Source: Rhodococcus sp. HM1
GTDB taxonomy: Bacteria > Actinomycetota > Actinomycetes > Mycobacteriales > Mycobacteriaceae
Assembly: GCF_023218075.1 (NCBI RefSeq)
Contig: NZ_JALPTB010000017.1
Span: forward strand, 40,101-104,100
Reading direction: 5' to 3'
Length of the DNA stretch: 64,000 nucleotides
Shown one piece after another: positions 52,817 to 62,025 of the stretch. The position numbers and the translations under genes are program-made. The notes below the pieces were generated by a model. That model was not told where the DNA came from, ran no database searches, and saw only the letters and a list, made by a program, of their open reading frames with translations. Each line of letters opens with the position of its first letter. Position 1 is the first letter of the stretch.

Positions 52817-53761
52817 CTACTCGCAGGCAACCCCGTCGCGGTCGCCGTCCATCTCCGGGCGGTAGCCGGGTTGTCCGGCATACAGCGGTGCCGCTCCGGC
52901 CGCGCGGGCCGCGGCACAGTTCGCGAAGTACACACCGGTCGACGCCGGGACGGAAGGCTCGGGAGTCTGCGTCGCAACCGGTTCGGATGCCGCGGCTCCG
53001 TCGCACTCGGACAGCACCCGCGCGATCGCGTCGTGTTCGGCCTGCGTCACCCACAGCCCGTACGCCGCCTTCACCTGGACCTGCCGTGCCACATAGGTGC
53101 ACCGATACGCGCGGTTCGGCGGCAGCCAGGTGGCGGCATCACCGTCGCTCTTCTTCTGGTTCGTCGGGCCGTCGACTGCCTGGAGGTTGCGCGGATCGTT
53201 CGCGAAGTCCACGCGGGTCTGCGCGTCGAGTTGCTGCGCGCCCTTCTGCCAGGCGTCCGACAACGCGACGACATGGTCGATCTGCACGGCCTCCGACGTT
53301 CCCTGGCCGCGGGTGAACGGGATCGTCGTGCCGGTGTAGGCATCGTGCAGGGTGCCCGACAGGACGACGCAGTCGCGGGTACCCGGCTTGAACTCGATGT
53401 CGACGAGGTCGCGGCGCAGGATGTCGTTGCGAGTGTCGCAGCCGTTGTGGCCGCCGTCGACGTCGACGTCGTCGCTCCACGCCTGCCCGAACAGCTCGCG
53501 GTCGTAACCACTCTTCGGAGCGCGGCCCTTGATCGGCAGTTGCGCCAGGACCGCCAGCGCCGCCGTCGCCTCGGACGTGGAGGCTCCGCTCGGCTGCGGT
53601 TCGGAGCCGGTGGGTGCGGCGGCGGCCGTGACCGGCGCCGATCGGGAAACGGTCGCAGTCGTGGGGTCTGCGGTCACGCCGCATCCCGTGAGGGTTGCAA
53701 TCGCGGCGACGGCAGCAACGAGCCGGCCGCCCCGGTTGAAGGTCGCCGATCGGCCGGTCAC
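52817..53761 (-). CDS. Secreted lipoprotein nuclease: HNH (GmrSD_C/DUF1524) plus Excalibur domain
   Basis: A 314-residue protein. The N-terminal signal (LVAAVAAIATLTGC) ends in a lipobox-like LTGC. After a Ser/Thr/Ala-rich linker comes the HNH domain of DUF1524 type: DGGHNGCDTRNDILRRDLVD, then AVQIDHVVALSDAWQKGAQQ with the DHVV histidine, and DPRNLQAVDGPTNQKKSDGD. A C-terminal Excalibur calcium-binding motif (FANCAAARAAGAAPLYAG, then MDGDRDGVACE) completes it. It probably cuts extracellular DNA. The GTG at 53761 follows CAGGAG. It is divergent from the DUF1275 gene. Confidence 0.9.
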   Translation of the reverse strand: MTGRSATFNRGGRLVAAVAAIATLTGCGVTADPTTATVSRSAPVTAAAAPTGSEPQPSGASTSEATAALAVLAQLPIKGRAPKSGYDRELFGQAWSDDVDVDGGHNGCDTRNDILRRDLVDIEFKPGTRDCVVLSGTLHDAYTGTTIPFTRGQGTSEAVQIDHVVALSDAWQKGAQQLDAQTRVDFANDPRNLQAVDGPTNQKKSDGDAATWLPPNRAYRCTYVARQVQVKAAYGLWVTQAEHDAIARVLSECDGAAASEPVATQTPEPSVPASTGVYFANCAAARAAGAAPLYAGQPGYRPEMDGDRDGVACE

Positions 53762-53868
53762 TCGAAATACTCCTGGTCGGGATGGATCCGTGGACTGTCG
53801 CCCGACCACACTGCCTCGTTGCACGAGGTAAGCAAAATCGGAGACGTGGCGCGTCGCACACCCACCGA

Positions 53869-54552
53869 ATGATTAGCATTTGGGGAGTGGTCGGATACGA
53901 CAGGAAACTCCAGGGTTTGGCAATCGCCCTGTCCTCCCTCGCGGGATTCGTCGACGCCCTCGGTTTCGTCACGCTCGGCGGGGTGTTCGTCTCCTTCATG
54001 AGCGGTAACTCCACCCGCATGTCCGTGGGTATCGCCGACGGACACTGGTCGCAGGCCGCACTCGTCGCGGGGATCCTCGGGTTGTTCGTCGCGGGCGTCG
54101 TACTCGGCGGCGTCGTCGCGGAGATCACCGGCCCGGATCGCCGCAGCCGCAAGTTCGCGGTCCTGGCGACGGTGTCCGCCCTGTTGTTCGCCGGCGCGGT
54201 CGCGGCGGCGCTCGACTGGACGCCGGTGGCGATCATCGCGATGACCCTGGCGATGGGCGCCGAGAACAACGTGTTCCGGCGCGACGGCGAAACCAGCGTG
54301 GCGCTGACCTACATGACGGGCGCGCTGGTCAAGATCGGCCAGCGCGTCGCCGCGGCGATGTTCGGGGGACCCCGATGGTCCTTCCTGCCCTATCTCGGGC
54401 TGTGGGCCGGGCTTGTGGGAGGTGCCGTGCTCGGTGCACTCGCCCACCGCGCCCTCGGTCTGCACGCGCTGTGGATCGCGACGGCGGCCGCGGGGGTGCT
54501 CACCGTTGCGGTGAGATACCTCCCCTACAAGCCCGCTACCCGGCCGATGTGA
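53869..54552 (+). CDS. DUF1275 (YoaK-type) membrane protein
   Basis: A 227-residue protein with six predicted helices: LSSLAGFVDALGFVTLGGVF, then VSFMSGNSTRMSVGIADG, a family hallmark, and TLAMGAENNVFRRDGETSVA. The function of YoaK/DUF1275 is not known. The ATG at 53869 was used, although a GTG at 53887 is possible; neither has a good ribosome site. Confidence 0.9.
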   Translation: MISIWGVVGYDRKLQGLAIALSSLAGFVDALGFVTLGGVFVSFMSGNSTRMSVGIADGHWSQAALVAGILGLFVAGVVLGGVVAEITGPDRRSRKFAVLATVSALLFAGAVAAALDWTPVAIIAMTLAMGAENNVFRRDGETSVALTYMTGALVKIGQRVAAAMFGGPRWSFLPYLGLWAGLVGGAVLGALAHRALGLHALWIATAAAGVLTVAVRYLPYKPATRPM

Positions 54553-54561
54553 ACCGTCCGC

Positions 54562-55116
54562 TCAGACCGAGAGCAACCGCTGGAAGAAGTCGCGGTAGCG
54601 CTTCAACGCGAGCCGGAGATCTTCGGTGGACGCTTCGTCGCCTCGGGCCCACTGCTCCTCGAGCCGCGACCGCGCGTCCGCGAAGCCGCTCGTGAGCCGC
54701 TCGACGACATCGGACACCAGACCGTCCGCCTTCCGGACACACTCCCGGGGATCGTCGACGAAACCGGCCTGGACCTCGTCCCAGCGCGACCTGAGTCCCG
54801 ACAACTCCTCCTGCCCGAAAAGTTCGTCGCGAGAGTCCGATTCGGGCGCCGCGGAGGTCCTCTCGGCTTGCGCGGTCGGCGTACCGACATCGCCGGCCGA
54901 CCCGAGATCACCGGCCGGCGGAGCAGCACTCTCGGTCCTCGCGGCCGTCTCTCCCGTCGACACGCGGGTGTCCGCCGGTACTCCGGCGTCCGCCGGTACT
55001 GCGCTTTCCCCGGTCGTCGGGTCGGTGCGGTAGGTCGACGATCCGGCTGCCTCGGTCGATGGTGCTACTCCCCCGGTCGTTTCGGTGCTGCCGGGATGCG
55101 GATCCTGGGTGGTCAT
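54562..55116 (-). CDS. Hypothetical protein with a disordered N-terminus, paralogous C-terminus
   Basis: A 184-residue protein. Residues 1-105 are Thr/Ser/Pro/Ala-rich and probably disordered. The C-terminal part (ELSGLRSRWDEVQAGFVDDP, then ADGLVSDVVERLTSGFADAR and LEEQWARGDEASTEDLRLAL) shares a W-X2-VQ-X2-F-X-DDP ... AD-X-LV pattern with the neighbouring 55.1-55.7 kb protein. The ATG follows AAGGAGG and overlaps that gene's stop (ATGA), so the two are coupled. The function is unknown. Confidence 0.75.
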   Translation of the reverse strand: MTTQDPHPGSTETTGGVAPSTEAAGSSTYRTDPTTGESAVPADAGVPADTRVSTGETAARTESAAPPAGDLGSAGDVGTPTAQAERTSAAPESDSRDELFGQEELSGLRSRWDEVQAGFVDDPRECVRKADGLVSDVVERLTSGFADARSRLEEQWARGDEASTEDLRLALKRYRDFFQRLLSV

Positions 55117-55697
55117 GCGCGCGCCTCCTTCGGGTTGCCCTGCTCGTTGTCCCGCGCGAGGAGCGATTCGAAGAGCGTTCGATAGTGCACGAATGCCTCG
55201 CGCTGGTCCTCCGTGCGGACAGTGCCGTTCTGCTGCGTCAGGTAGATGCCGTGCGCAGCGCGATAGTTCTCGACGACCGTCGGGTGATCGACCGAGATGT
55301 CGGCCGCGCGCCGGTCGAAGTCGTCGACCGGGTAGCCGCGCTCGCGCATGACCTCGGTGACGAGCCGGTCCGCGGCGCCGACCGTACCCGAGGGATCGTC
55401 GATGAACGCGGTCTGCACCGTCCGCCAGGTCTCCTGGTACCTCTCGCACGCTTCGGGCGAGAGCGCCACGATGTCGAGTGCCTCCCGTTTCTTCTCGCGG
55501 GCCGCGAGCTCGTTCTCGGCGGCACGTCGTTCGCCGACCTCGTCGACGGTCCGCTCGTACTCGGGCCCGAACCGCTCCTTCAGGTGCTCCGTCCGCGTGC
55601 GGCCGCGCGCGGCACGCGCGGCGACAATCGCGGCGACGACGGCGACCACGGCGATCGCCGCGAGCACCCCGATCAGGATCCATCCCCACACAGGCAT
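55113..55697 (-). CDS. Hypothetical membrane-anchored protein, paralogue of the next gene
   Basis: A 194-residue protein with one N-terminal membrane helix (WGWILIGVLAAIAVVAVVAA, about residues 4-27), a charged coiled segment (GPEYERTVDEVGERRAAENE) and the shared motif RYQETWRTVQTAFIDDPSGT with AADRLVTEVMRERGYPVDDF. The motif resembles that of the downstream soluble protein, so they probably arose by duplication and may form one complex. GAGGAGG precedes the ATG at 55697. The function is unknown. Confidence 0.8.
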   Translation of the reverse strand: MPVWGWILIGVLAAIAVVAVVAAIVAARAARGRTRTEHLKERFGPEYERTVDEVGERRAAENELAAREKKREALDIVALSPEACERYQETWRTVQTAFIDDPSGTVGAADRLVTEVMRERGYPVDDFDRRAADISVDHPTVVENYRAAHGIYLTQQNGTVRTEDQREAFVHYRTLFESLLARDNEQGNPKEARA

Positions 55698-55922
55698 CTC
55701 GTCGACCTCCTCGTCCCCGAGCGGATACCCGAAAGGCGGTGGCGGAAACGTGATGGGTCGACCTTGTTTCGGCACGACGTCCCGCAGGGATCGATCCGAC
55801 GCGGGAACGGTTCGGACGGAACGGTTTACGGCTTCATTTGACCGAATCCATTACACGGGTGGGAAATTCGACGCGGGTGAACCACCACGCGACCCGGCCC
55901 GCGCGGTGACTTCGTGGCGAGA

Positions 55923-56477
55923 TCAATTCGGCGTGGTCACCTTCTGGCCGGTGGGGTCGAGAACCCACCACACGCCGTCGTCTCCCTGGCCTTTGACCTC
56001 GCCGGGGGCGGTGTCGTCGACGAAGAAGTAGATCGGCCATCCGTTCACAGTTATCTGTTGCTTGCCGTCCGGTCCGGGAATCGTGCCGATCTGCCCGCCG
56101 ACGCCCTCGACCTGCGGGGTGGTCGTGTCGGTGAGGACCGGCGGCCACTCGACGAGGCACTGTCCGGTGCAGGAGCTCGTGCCGGAACCGGGGGTGTCCT
56201 GGTCGAAGATGTAGACGGTCATCCCGCTGCCGTCGACGATGATGTCGCCGAGTTCGGACCCTGCGACCGCGAGTGCCGCCCCCGCAGCGCCCGCAGGTGG
56301 CGGGGAGGCGCCTTCCGTCGTACGGGTCTGTTCGGTGGTGTGCGTGGTCCCGTGGTCGTAGGCCCCGCTGTCGGTGTCCTTGTCGCCGTTGTCGGAGCAA
56401 CCGGCCAGTACCAGGACGGCTGCGACGGCCACCGGCGTCGCGGCGCGCACAACTCTTCTCCGCACGAATCTGTTCAT
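55923..56477 (-). CDS. Lipoprotein with Yx(F/W/Y)xxD repeats (COG4315 type)
   Basis: A 184-residue protein. The signal ends in a lipobox (VLVLAGC) and is followed by a Thr-rich linker. Then come two copies of the COG4315 secreted repeat: MTVYIFDQDTPGSGTSSCTG with QCLVEWPPVL, and GWPIYFFVDDTAPGEVKGQG with VWWVLDPTG. The function of this repeat is unknown. Two cysteines (SSCTGQC) could form a disulfide outside the membrane. It stands alone on the reverse strand. Confidence 0.88.
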   Translation of the reverse strand: MNRFVRRRVVRAATPVAVAAVLVLAGCSDNGDKDTDSGAYDHGTTHTTEQTRTTEGASPPPAGAAGAALAVAGSELGDIIVDGSGMTVYIFDQDTPGSGTSSCTGQCLVEWPPVLTDTTTPQVEGVGGQIGTIPGPDGKQQITVNGWPIYFFVDDTAPGEVKGQGDDGVWWVLDPTGQKVTTPN

Positions 56478-56704
56478 AGGAATCGGGTCCTTCTTCCAGT
56501 CGGTGCCCGTACCTGCGTACCGCAAGGCAGGGCCGGAATCTGCCGGACGCACCCCTCCGCCGACCTCGACAAACACTGTTGTGGGTCCGTTCGATTCTCT
56601 CACCGGGAAGGGTCACATCGGGGCGGATCGGGCCGACTGCAAGGAGATTTCGCCCTGGCGACAGCGCGGTCGGCGGCCGCCGGATTCCTGCTGAACGCTG
56701 TGCC

Positions 56705-57280
56705 TCAGGCGGTGACACCCGTTGTCAGAATGGAGGCGAGTTCGCGGTAGGCGCTCGCATCGTCGAGCCCGGTGGCGGCACGGACGCGGCCCTGCTGGAT
56801 GCGCACCATCATCGTCGCAGCGAGGTCGGCGGCGAAGGCCGCGTTCACTCCTCGGAAGTCGCCGGTGGCGACGCCCTCGGTGATCAGTTCCTGGACGCGG
56901 CGGGCAGCGATCCGGGTATTGCGCTCGTACACCTCGCGGGCCGGGGCGAAGGCGTCGAGGTCGTTCATGAACTGCTCCGAGGCTGCGGCGAGCGCCTCAC
57001 CGACGGCCGTGAGATATGCGGCGATGCGATCCGCGGCGCCTGCGGCGGCGACCTTGGCCTCGACCTGTTCGGTCGCCCTTTTGAAGAAGTGCACCGTCGC
57101 CGCCGTGACCAGCTGTTCCTTGCTGCCGGCGAGGGTGTAGAGGGTGGACTTGGAACATTGGAGGCGCGCAGCGATCGCATCGAGCGTCAGATGCGCGAAG
57201 CCCTCCGCGAGGAACAGCTCCACCAGCCCGTCGAACAGTTCGGTGCGACGAGCGGTGGCGAAGGACGAGCGGGAATCCAT
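56705..57280 (-). CDS. TetR-family repressor of the acyl-CoA dehydrogenase operon
   Basis: A 191-residue TetR protein with its helix-turn-helix at about residues 27-60 (LTLDAIAARLQCSKSTLYTL, then AGSKEQLVTAA). It is divergent from the acyl-CoA dehydrogenase gene, and the 100-base gap contains four AGTACT dyads, which makes it the likely operon repressor. The ligand domain sequence gives no named ligand; an acyl-CoA is likely from the context. I took the ATG at 57280; the longer reading lies across the operator. Confidence 0.88.
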   Translation of the reverse strand: MDSRSSFATARRTELFDGLVELFLAEGFAHLTLDAIAARLQCSKSTLYTLAGSKEQLVTAATVHFFKRATEQVEAKVAAAGAADRIAAYLTAVGEALAAASEQFMNDLDAFAPAREVYERNTRIAARRVQELITEGVATGDFRGVNAAFAADLAATMMVRIQQGRVRAATGLDDASAYRELASILTTGVTA

Positions 57281-57289
57281 ACGAGCGAT

Positions 57290-57352
57290 AGTACTGGGGG
57301 ACTGATTGCAGTACTCTCCTGTCGGCAGTACTGTGAAGCGGAACCCAGTACT
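57290..57352. promoter_or_regulatory. Four AGTACT dyads, TetR operator array
   Basis: AGTACT occurs at 57290, 57310, 57327 and 57347, giving spacings of 20, 17 and 20. It fits two pairs of half-sites covering the whole divergent promoter of the TetR and acyl-CoA dehydrogenase genes. Confidence 0.75.
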
Positions 57353-57380
57353 ACTTTCCGTATTCCCCGAGGAGAATCCT

Positions 57381-58520
57381 GTGGCCGTCGACCGTCTCTT
57401 GCCCACCGACGAGGCCCGTGACCTCATCCAGCTCACCCGCGACGTGGCCGACAAGGTGCTGGCCCCGATCGTCGACGAGCACGAGAAGACGGAGACCTAT
57501 CCCGAGGGCGTCTTCGCCACCCTCGGCGAGGCCGGGCTGCTGAGCCTGCCGTACCCCGAGGAGTGGGGTGGCGGTGGCCAGCCCTACGAGGTGTACCTGC
57601 AGGTTCTCGAGGAACTCGCCGCCCGCTGGGCCGCGGTCGCCGTCGCGGTCAGCGTCCACAGCCTCGCCTGCCACCCGTTGATGGCCTTCGGCACCGACGA
57701 GCAGAAGCAGAAGTGGCTGCCGGACATGCTCGGCGGCAACACCATCGGCGCCTACAGCCTGTCCGAACCGCAGGCCGGTTCCGACGCGGCCGCACTCGCC
57801 TGCAAGGCCACCGCCACCGAGGGCGGGTACCGCATCACCGGCTCGAAGGCGTGGATCACCCACGGCGGCATCGCCGACTTCTACAACCTGTTCGCCCGCA
57901 CCGGCGAAGGCTCCAAGGGCATCTCGTGCTTCCTCGTCCCCAAGGGCACCGAGGGACTGACCTTCGGCAAGCCCGAGGAGAAGATGGGCCTGCACGCCGT
58001 CCCCACCACCTCGGCGCACTACGACGACGCGTTCGTTCCGGAGGAGCGCCGCCTCGGCGCCGAAGGACAGGGTCTGCAGATCGCCTTCAGCGCCCTCGAC
58101 TCCGGTCGCCTCGGCATCGCCGCCGTCGCGGTCGGGCTCGCGCAGGCCGCGCTCGACGAAGCCGTTGCCTACGCCCAGGAGCGGACGGCGTTCGGCCGCA
58201 AGATCATCGACCACCAGGGTCTCGGCTTCCTGCTCGCCGACATGGCCGCCGCGGTCGACTCGGCCCGTGCCACCTACATCGACGCGGCCCGGCGCCGCGA
58301 CGCGGGCCTGCCGTACTCGCGCAACGCCTCGGTCGCCAAGCTCGTCGCCACCGACGCGGCGATGAAGGTCACCACCGACGCCGTCCAGGTCCTCGGCGGC
58401 TACGGCTACACCCGTGACTTCCGCGTCGAGCGGTACATGCGGGAAGCCAAGATCACCCAGATCTTCGAGGGCACCAACCAGATTCAGCGACTGGTCATCA
58501 GCCGTCACCTGGCCGGCTGA
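57381..58520 (+). CDS. Acyl-CoA dehydrogenase
   Basis: A 379-residue FAD enzyme: [20 protein letters not shown] (FAD/substrate loop), [60 protein letters not shown] and the C-terminal end with [20 protein letters not shown]. The catalytic glutamate is in the FEGTNQ motif. It performs the first step of beta-oxidation. The GTG start follows CGAGGAG. It begins the operon acyl-CoA dehydrogenase, thiolase, SDR, controlled by the divergent TetR gene. Confidence 0.95.
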   Translation: MAVDRLLPTDEARDLIQLTRDVADKVLAPIVDEHEKTETYPEGVFATLGEAGLLSLPYPEEWGGGGQPYEVYLQVLEELAARWAAVAVAVSVHSLACHPLMAFGTDEQKQKWLPDMLGGNTIGAYSLSEPQAGSDAAALACKATATEGGYRITGSKAWITHGGIADFYNLFARTGEGSKGISCFLVPKGTEGLTFGKPEEKMGLHAVPTTSAHYDDAFVPEERRLGAEGQGLQIAFSALDSGRLGIAAVAVGLAQAALDEAVAYAQERTAFGRKIIDHQGLGFLLADMAAAVDSARATYIDAARRRDAGLPYSRNASVAKLVATDAAMKVTTDAVQVLGGYGYTRDFRVERYMREAKITQIFEGTNQIQRLVISRHLAG

Positions 58521-58536
58521 CCCGCCACCTCTCCCC

Positions 58537-58566
58537 ACTGCCCTACTGCCCTACTGCCCTACTGCC
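58537..58566 (+). repeat. 8-bp tandem repeat ACTGCCCT
   Basis: 3.75 copies of ACTGCCCT lie between the acyl-CoA dehydrogenase and thiolase genes. It could vary in copy number and so alter the gap before the thiolase ribosome site. Confidence 0.85.
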
Positions 58567-58578
58567 GAAAGCTCACTC

Positions 58579-59763
58579 ATGACCACCTCTGTGATCGTCG
58601 CCGGCGCCCGCACCCCCATGGGACGGCTGCTGGGCTCGTTGAAGGACTTCTCCGGCTCGGACCTCGGCGCCGTCGCCATCAAGGGCGCACTCGACAAGGC
58701 CCACGTATCCCCCGACCAGGTCGACTACGTCATCATGGGCCAGGTCCTCACCGCCGGGGCCGGCCAGATCCCCGCCCGCCAGGCCGCCGCCAAGGCCGGC
58801 ATCCCGATGGACGTCCCGGCCCTGACCATCAACAAGGTCTGCCTGTCCGGGCTGACTGCGATCGCGATGGCCGACCAGCTCATCCGCGCAGGCGAATTCG
58901 ACATCGTCGTCGCCGGTGGGCAGGAATCGATGAGCCAGGCACCGCACCTGCTCGAGAAGAGCCGCACCGGATTCAAGTACGGCGATGTCACGATGCGCGA
59001 CCACATGGCGCACGACGGGCTCTACGACGTCTTCACCGATCAGGGCATGGGCAACCTCACCGAGTACGCCAACATCGACGAGCGGGCCGTGTCCCGCGAG
59101 GAGCAGGACGCGTTCTCCGCGGCGTCGCATCAGAACGCGGCCCGCGCCTGGAAGGACGGCCTGTTCGACGACGAGGTCGTGCCGGTGCCGATCCCCCAGC
59201 GCAAGGGCGACCCCGTCCTGTTCACCGCGGACGAGGGCATCCGCCCGGACACCACCGCCGAATCGCTCGCCAAGCTGCCGCCCGCGTTCCTGAAGGACGG
59301 CACGGTCACCGCCGGGTCGGCCTCGCAGATTTCCGACGGTGCCGCCGCCGTCGTCGTGATGAGCAAGGCCAAGGCCGAGGAACTCGGACTGTCCTGGATC
59401 GCCGAGATCGGCGCGCACGGCGTGGTGGCCGGCCCCGATTCGACCCTGCAGTCGCAGCCCTCGCGGGCCATCGCGAAGGCCTGCGAGCGTGAGGGTATCG
59501 CCCCGACCGACCTCGATCTCGTCGAGATCAACGAGGCATTCGCCGCGGTCGGCATCGCATCGGCCCGCGAACTCGGCCTCGACCGGACGCGGATCAACGT
59601 CAACGGTGGCGCCATCGCGCTCGGCCACCCTCTCGGGATGTCCGGGGCGCGCATCGTGCTGCACCTCGCGCTCGAACTCGGCCGCCGCGGCGGTGGTACC
59701 GGTGTCGCCGCGCTCTGCGGTGGTGGCGGTCAGGGCGACGCACTCGTCCTGCGCGTGCCGTGA
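58579..59763 (+). CDS. Acetyl-CoA acetyltransferase/thiolase
   Basis: A 394-residue thiolase II-type enzyme with Cys88 ([20 protein letters not shown]), the [13 protein letters not shown] segment, [18 protein letters not shown], His in [17 protein letters not shown] and the second Cys in [14 protein letters not shown]. It cleaves 3-ketoacyl-CoA or condenses acetyl-CoA. It lies 58 bases after the acyl-CoA dehydrogenase gene. It is not a close copy of FadA at 20 kb. Confidence 0.95.
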   Translation: MTTSVIVAGARTPMGRLLGSLKDFSGSDLGAVAIKGALDKAHVSPDQVDYVIMGQVLTAGAGQIPARQAAAKAGIPMDVPALTINKVCLSGLTAIAMADQLIRAGEFDIVVAGGQESMSQAPHLLEKSRTGFKYGDVTMRDHMAHDGLYDVFTDQGMGNLTEYANIDERAVSREEQDAFSAASHQNAARAWKDGLFDDEVVPVPIPQRKGDPVLFTADEGIRPDTTAESLAKLPPAFLKDGTVTAGSASQISDGAAAVVVMSKAKAEELGLSWIAEIGAHGVVAGPDSTLQSQPSRAIAKACEREGIAPTDLDLVEINEAFAAVGIASARELGLDRTRINVNGGAIALGHPLGMSGARIVLHLALELGRRGGGTGVAALCGGGGQGDALVLRVP

Positions 59764-59828
59764 GCTGAGCGCCCTGTCCCTTCCGGTTGCGAGAACCCCG
59801 TGACCGTCCCCCCGACCAGGAGAATTTC

Positions 59829-60590
59829 ATGAACATCGACGGAGCCGTCGCAATCGTCACCGGTGGTGCCTCGGGCCTCGGCAACGCCACCGCCCGGGCC
59901 CTGCACGAACGCGGAGCCCAGGTGGTGCTGATCGATCTGCCGAGCTCGCGCGGCACCGACGCGGCAGCGGCCATCGGTGAGGGCGCGCACTTCGTCGCCG
60001 CCGACGTCACCTCCCCCGACGAGGTCACCGCAGCCGTCGATTTCGCTGCCGGTCTCGGTGATCTGCGGGTCGCGGTCAACTGCGCGGGTGTCGCCACGCC
60101 CGGAAAGGTCCTCGGCCGCAACGGGGCCCTTCCCCTCGAGGAGTTCGAACGCGTCGTCCGCATCAACCTCGTCGGCACGTTCAACGTGATCCGGCTGGCC
60201 GCGGAGAAGATCGCCGCGACCGATCCGATCGACGGCGAGCGCGGCGTCATCGTCGACACCGCCTCGGTCGCCGCCTTCGACGGGCAGATCGGTCAGCCCG
60301 CCTACGCCGCGTCGAAGGGTGGGGTCGCGGCCCTGACTCTGCCGCTGGCCCGCGAGTTTGCCCGGCATCTCATCCGGGTCGTGACGATCGCGCCCGGAAT
60401 CTTCGAGACCCCGATGATGGCCGGTCTCCCCGAGGAAGCGCAGCGCTCACTCGGCGAGCAGGTTCCGCATCCCTCGCGTCTCGGTAAGGCCGACGAGTAC
60501 GCGGCACTGGCCGCCCACATCATCGACAACCCGATGCTCAACGGCGAGACGATCCGCCTCGACGGCGCCATCCGTATGGCACCGCGCTGA
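59829..60590 (+). CDS. Short-chain dehydrogenase (3-hydroxyacyl-CoA dehydrogenase type II-like)
   Basis: A 253-residue SDR with the cofactor loop TGGASGLGNATARALHERGA, NCAGVATPGKVLG, catalytic Ser in DTASVAAF, and the Tyr-X3-Lys motif in QPAYAASKGGVAALTLPLAR. Its closest textbook relative is HSD17B10-type 3-hydroxyacyl-CoA dehydrogenase. GAGAATTTC precedes the ATG. Together with the acyl-CoA dehydrogenase and thiolase it makes a beta-oxidation module, still lacking a hydratase in this operon. Confidence 0.92.
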   Translation: MNIDGAVAIVTGGASGLGNATARALHERGAQVVLIDLPSSRGTDAAAAIGEGAHFVAADVTSPDEVTAAVDFAAGLGDLRVAVNCAGVATPGKVLGRNGALPLEEFERVVRINLVGTFNVIRLAAEKIAATDPIDGERGVIVDTASVAAFDGQIGQPAYAASKGGVAALTLPLAREFARHLIRVVTIAPGIFETPMMAGLPEEAQRSLGEQVPHPSRLGKADEYAALAAHIIDNPMLNGETIRLDGAIRMAPR

Positions 60591-60622
60591 CCGCTGTATC
60601 CGATCGCGCCGTTGCCGGCCAC

Positions 60623-60660
60623 GGACCGTAGGTAGCGGCACCGACAGCTGCCTACGGTTC
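60623..60660 (+). terminator. Terminator of the beta-oxidation operon
   Basis: ACCGTAGGTAGC (60625-60636) pairs with GCTGCCTACGGT (60647-60658), with one G-U, around a 10-base loop, 35 bases after the SDR stop. Confidence 0.7.
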
Positions 60661-60726
60661 CTCGGCCGGCACGTCGGCGAGCGAGTTACCGCCTCGGATC
60701 GCGGGGCTTCGACCACAATCGAGGCC

Positions 60727-61284
60727 ATGACGAACGCAGCGTCCCCCGCCGACCACTACCGCGACCTCGCCGCCAAGTTCACCGCCACCGTCGAAGCGGT
60801 CCCCACCGACCGGTGGAGCTCACCGTCTCCGTGCGACGGCTGGACCGCTCGCGACGTGGTGCAGCACGTCGTCGAGACCCAGCGCGACATCGTCACCAAG
60901 GTCGGCCTCGAGCTGCCGTCCGAACCGTCACCGGAAGCGGATCCGGTCGGGGCGTGGATCGCGACCCGCGACGCGATGCAGGAGATCCTCGACGATCCGG
61001 CTCGCGGAAACCTCGAGTACGAAGGCTATTTCGGGCGGACGTCCCTCGCCGCGACCGTCGACCGGTTCTACACCTTCGATCTGGTGGTGCACGGGTGGGA
61101 CCTGGCGCGTGCGACGGGCCTCGACGAAACCATCGCCGACGCCGACCTCGATTTCGTCGAGTCCGCGGCGACCGCGATGGGGGAATCGATCCGCATGGCG
61201 GGTGTGTGCGGTCCGGCCGTCGATGTGCCCGAGGGCGCCGACCGCACCACCCGGGTCCTCGGATACCTGGGCCGACAGGCCTGA
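60727..61284 (+). CDS. TIGR03086 family (mycothiol-dependent DinB-like) protein
   Basis: A 185-residue DinB/mycothiol maleylpyruvate isomerase-like fold: PADHYRDLAAKFTATVEAVP, SPSPCDGWTARDVVQHVVET (metal His), and TVDRFYTFDLVVHGWDLARA, in which HGWD supplies the second metal ligand. The function is unknown; the family probably uses mycothiol, the actinobacterial thiol. It is separate from the beta-oxidation operon, which ends in a terminator just before. Confidence 0.9.
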   Translation: MTNAASPADHYRDLAAKFTATVEAVPTDRWSSPSPCDGWTARDVVQHVVETQRDIVTKVGLELPSEPSPEADPVGAWIATRDAMQEILDDPARGNLEYEGYFGRTSLAATVDRFYTFDLVVHGWDLARATGLDETIADADLDFVESAATAMGESIRMAGVCGPAVDVPEGADRTTRVLGYLGRQA

Positions 61285-61388
61285 GCGTCGCATACCGGCG
61301 TCGTGCCTGGTCGTCGTGGTGCCGGTCGGTCTCCGGTAGGCGGTACCCATACCGTCGTATGTCCGATTGATGCAGGTACGGTGCATCC

Positions 61389-61964
61389 ATGCGCGCCCGT
61401 CCGTACGCCACCACGAACCCCAACCGCCTCGCCGCTGCCCTGCTCCAGGTCGCGGCACGCAGCGGCTTGGACTCGGCGAGCGTGCGCGAGGTCGCGAGTG
61501 AGGCCGGGGTCTCCATCGGCGCGGTGCAGCATCATTTCCCGACGAAGGACGCGATGCTCGCGTTCGCTTTCCGGGCGCTCGCCGACCGGGTCCTGGCCCG
61601 GCTGAGCAGCACCGATCCCGACATCGACCCGTCCCGCACCTTGTTCGCGGCTCTGAGCCAGTTGCTGCCGCTCGACGAACAGCGAGCCAGCGAAGCGCAG
61701 GTCATGGCGGCCTTCACGGTCCGCGCGGTCACGTCGCCGCCGCTCGGGGCAATCCGCCACGCGACGCTGTTCACGATGCGCACGGGAGTGTCCGCCGTAT
61801 TGATCCGGATGGGCATCCCGGAGCCGGAGACACGGGCGACGCTGCTGCTCGCCGCCGTCAACGGTCTCGCTCTCGACGCGATCGCGTGCCCGGCGCTGTA
61901 TCCGCCGGAGTTCCTCACCCACTCCCTGCACACCCAGATTCAGCTGGCCCTCGCCGACGGCTGA
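61389..61964 (+). CDS. TetR/AcrR-family transcriptional regulator
   Basis: A 191-residue protein with the helix-turn-helix at about residues 14-58 (RLAAALLQVAARSGLDSASV, then REVASEAGVSIGAVQHHFPT with KDAMLAFAF). The C-terminal helical domain is about 120 residues. It stands before an unknown membrane-protein gene 61 bases downstream, which may be its target. An ATCATTC/GAATGAT dyad lies around that gap. Confidence 0.86.
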   Translation: MRARPYATTNPNRLAAALLQVAARSGLDSASVREVASEAGVSIGAVQHHFPTKDAMLAFAFRALADRVLARLSSTDPDIDPSRTLFAALSQLLPLDEQRASEAQVMAAFTVRAVTSPPLGAIRHATLFTMRTGVSAVLIRMGIPEPETRATLLLAAVNGLALDAIACPALYPPEFLTHSLHTQIQLALADG

Positions 61965-62025
61965 TGCGACCATCATTCGGTCTGCCCGAGTGAATGATCC
62001 CGTCACCCGGAACGAGGGCTCCGCG

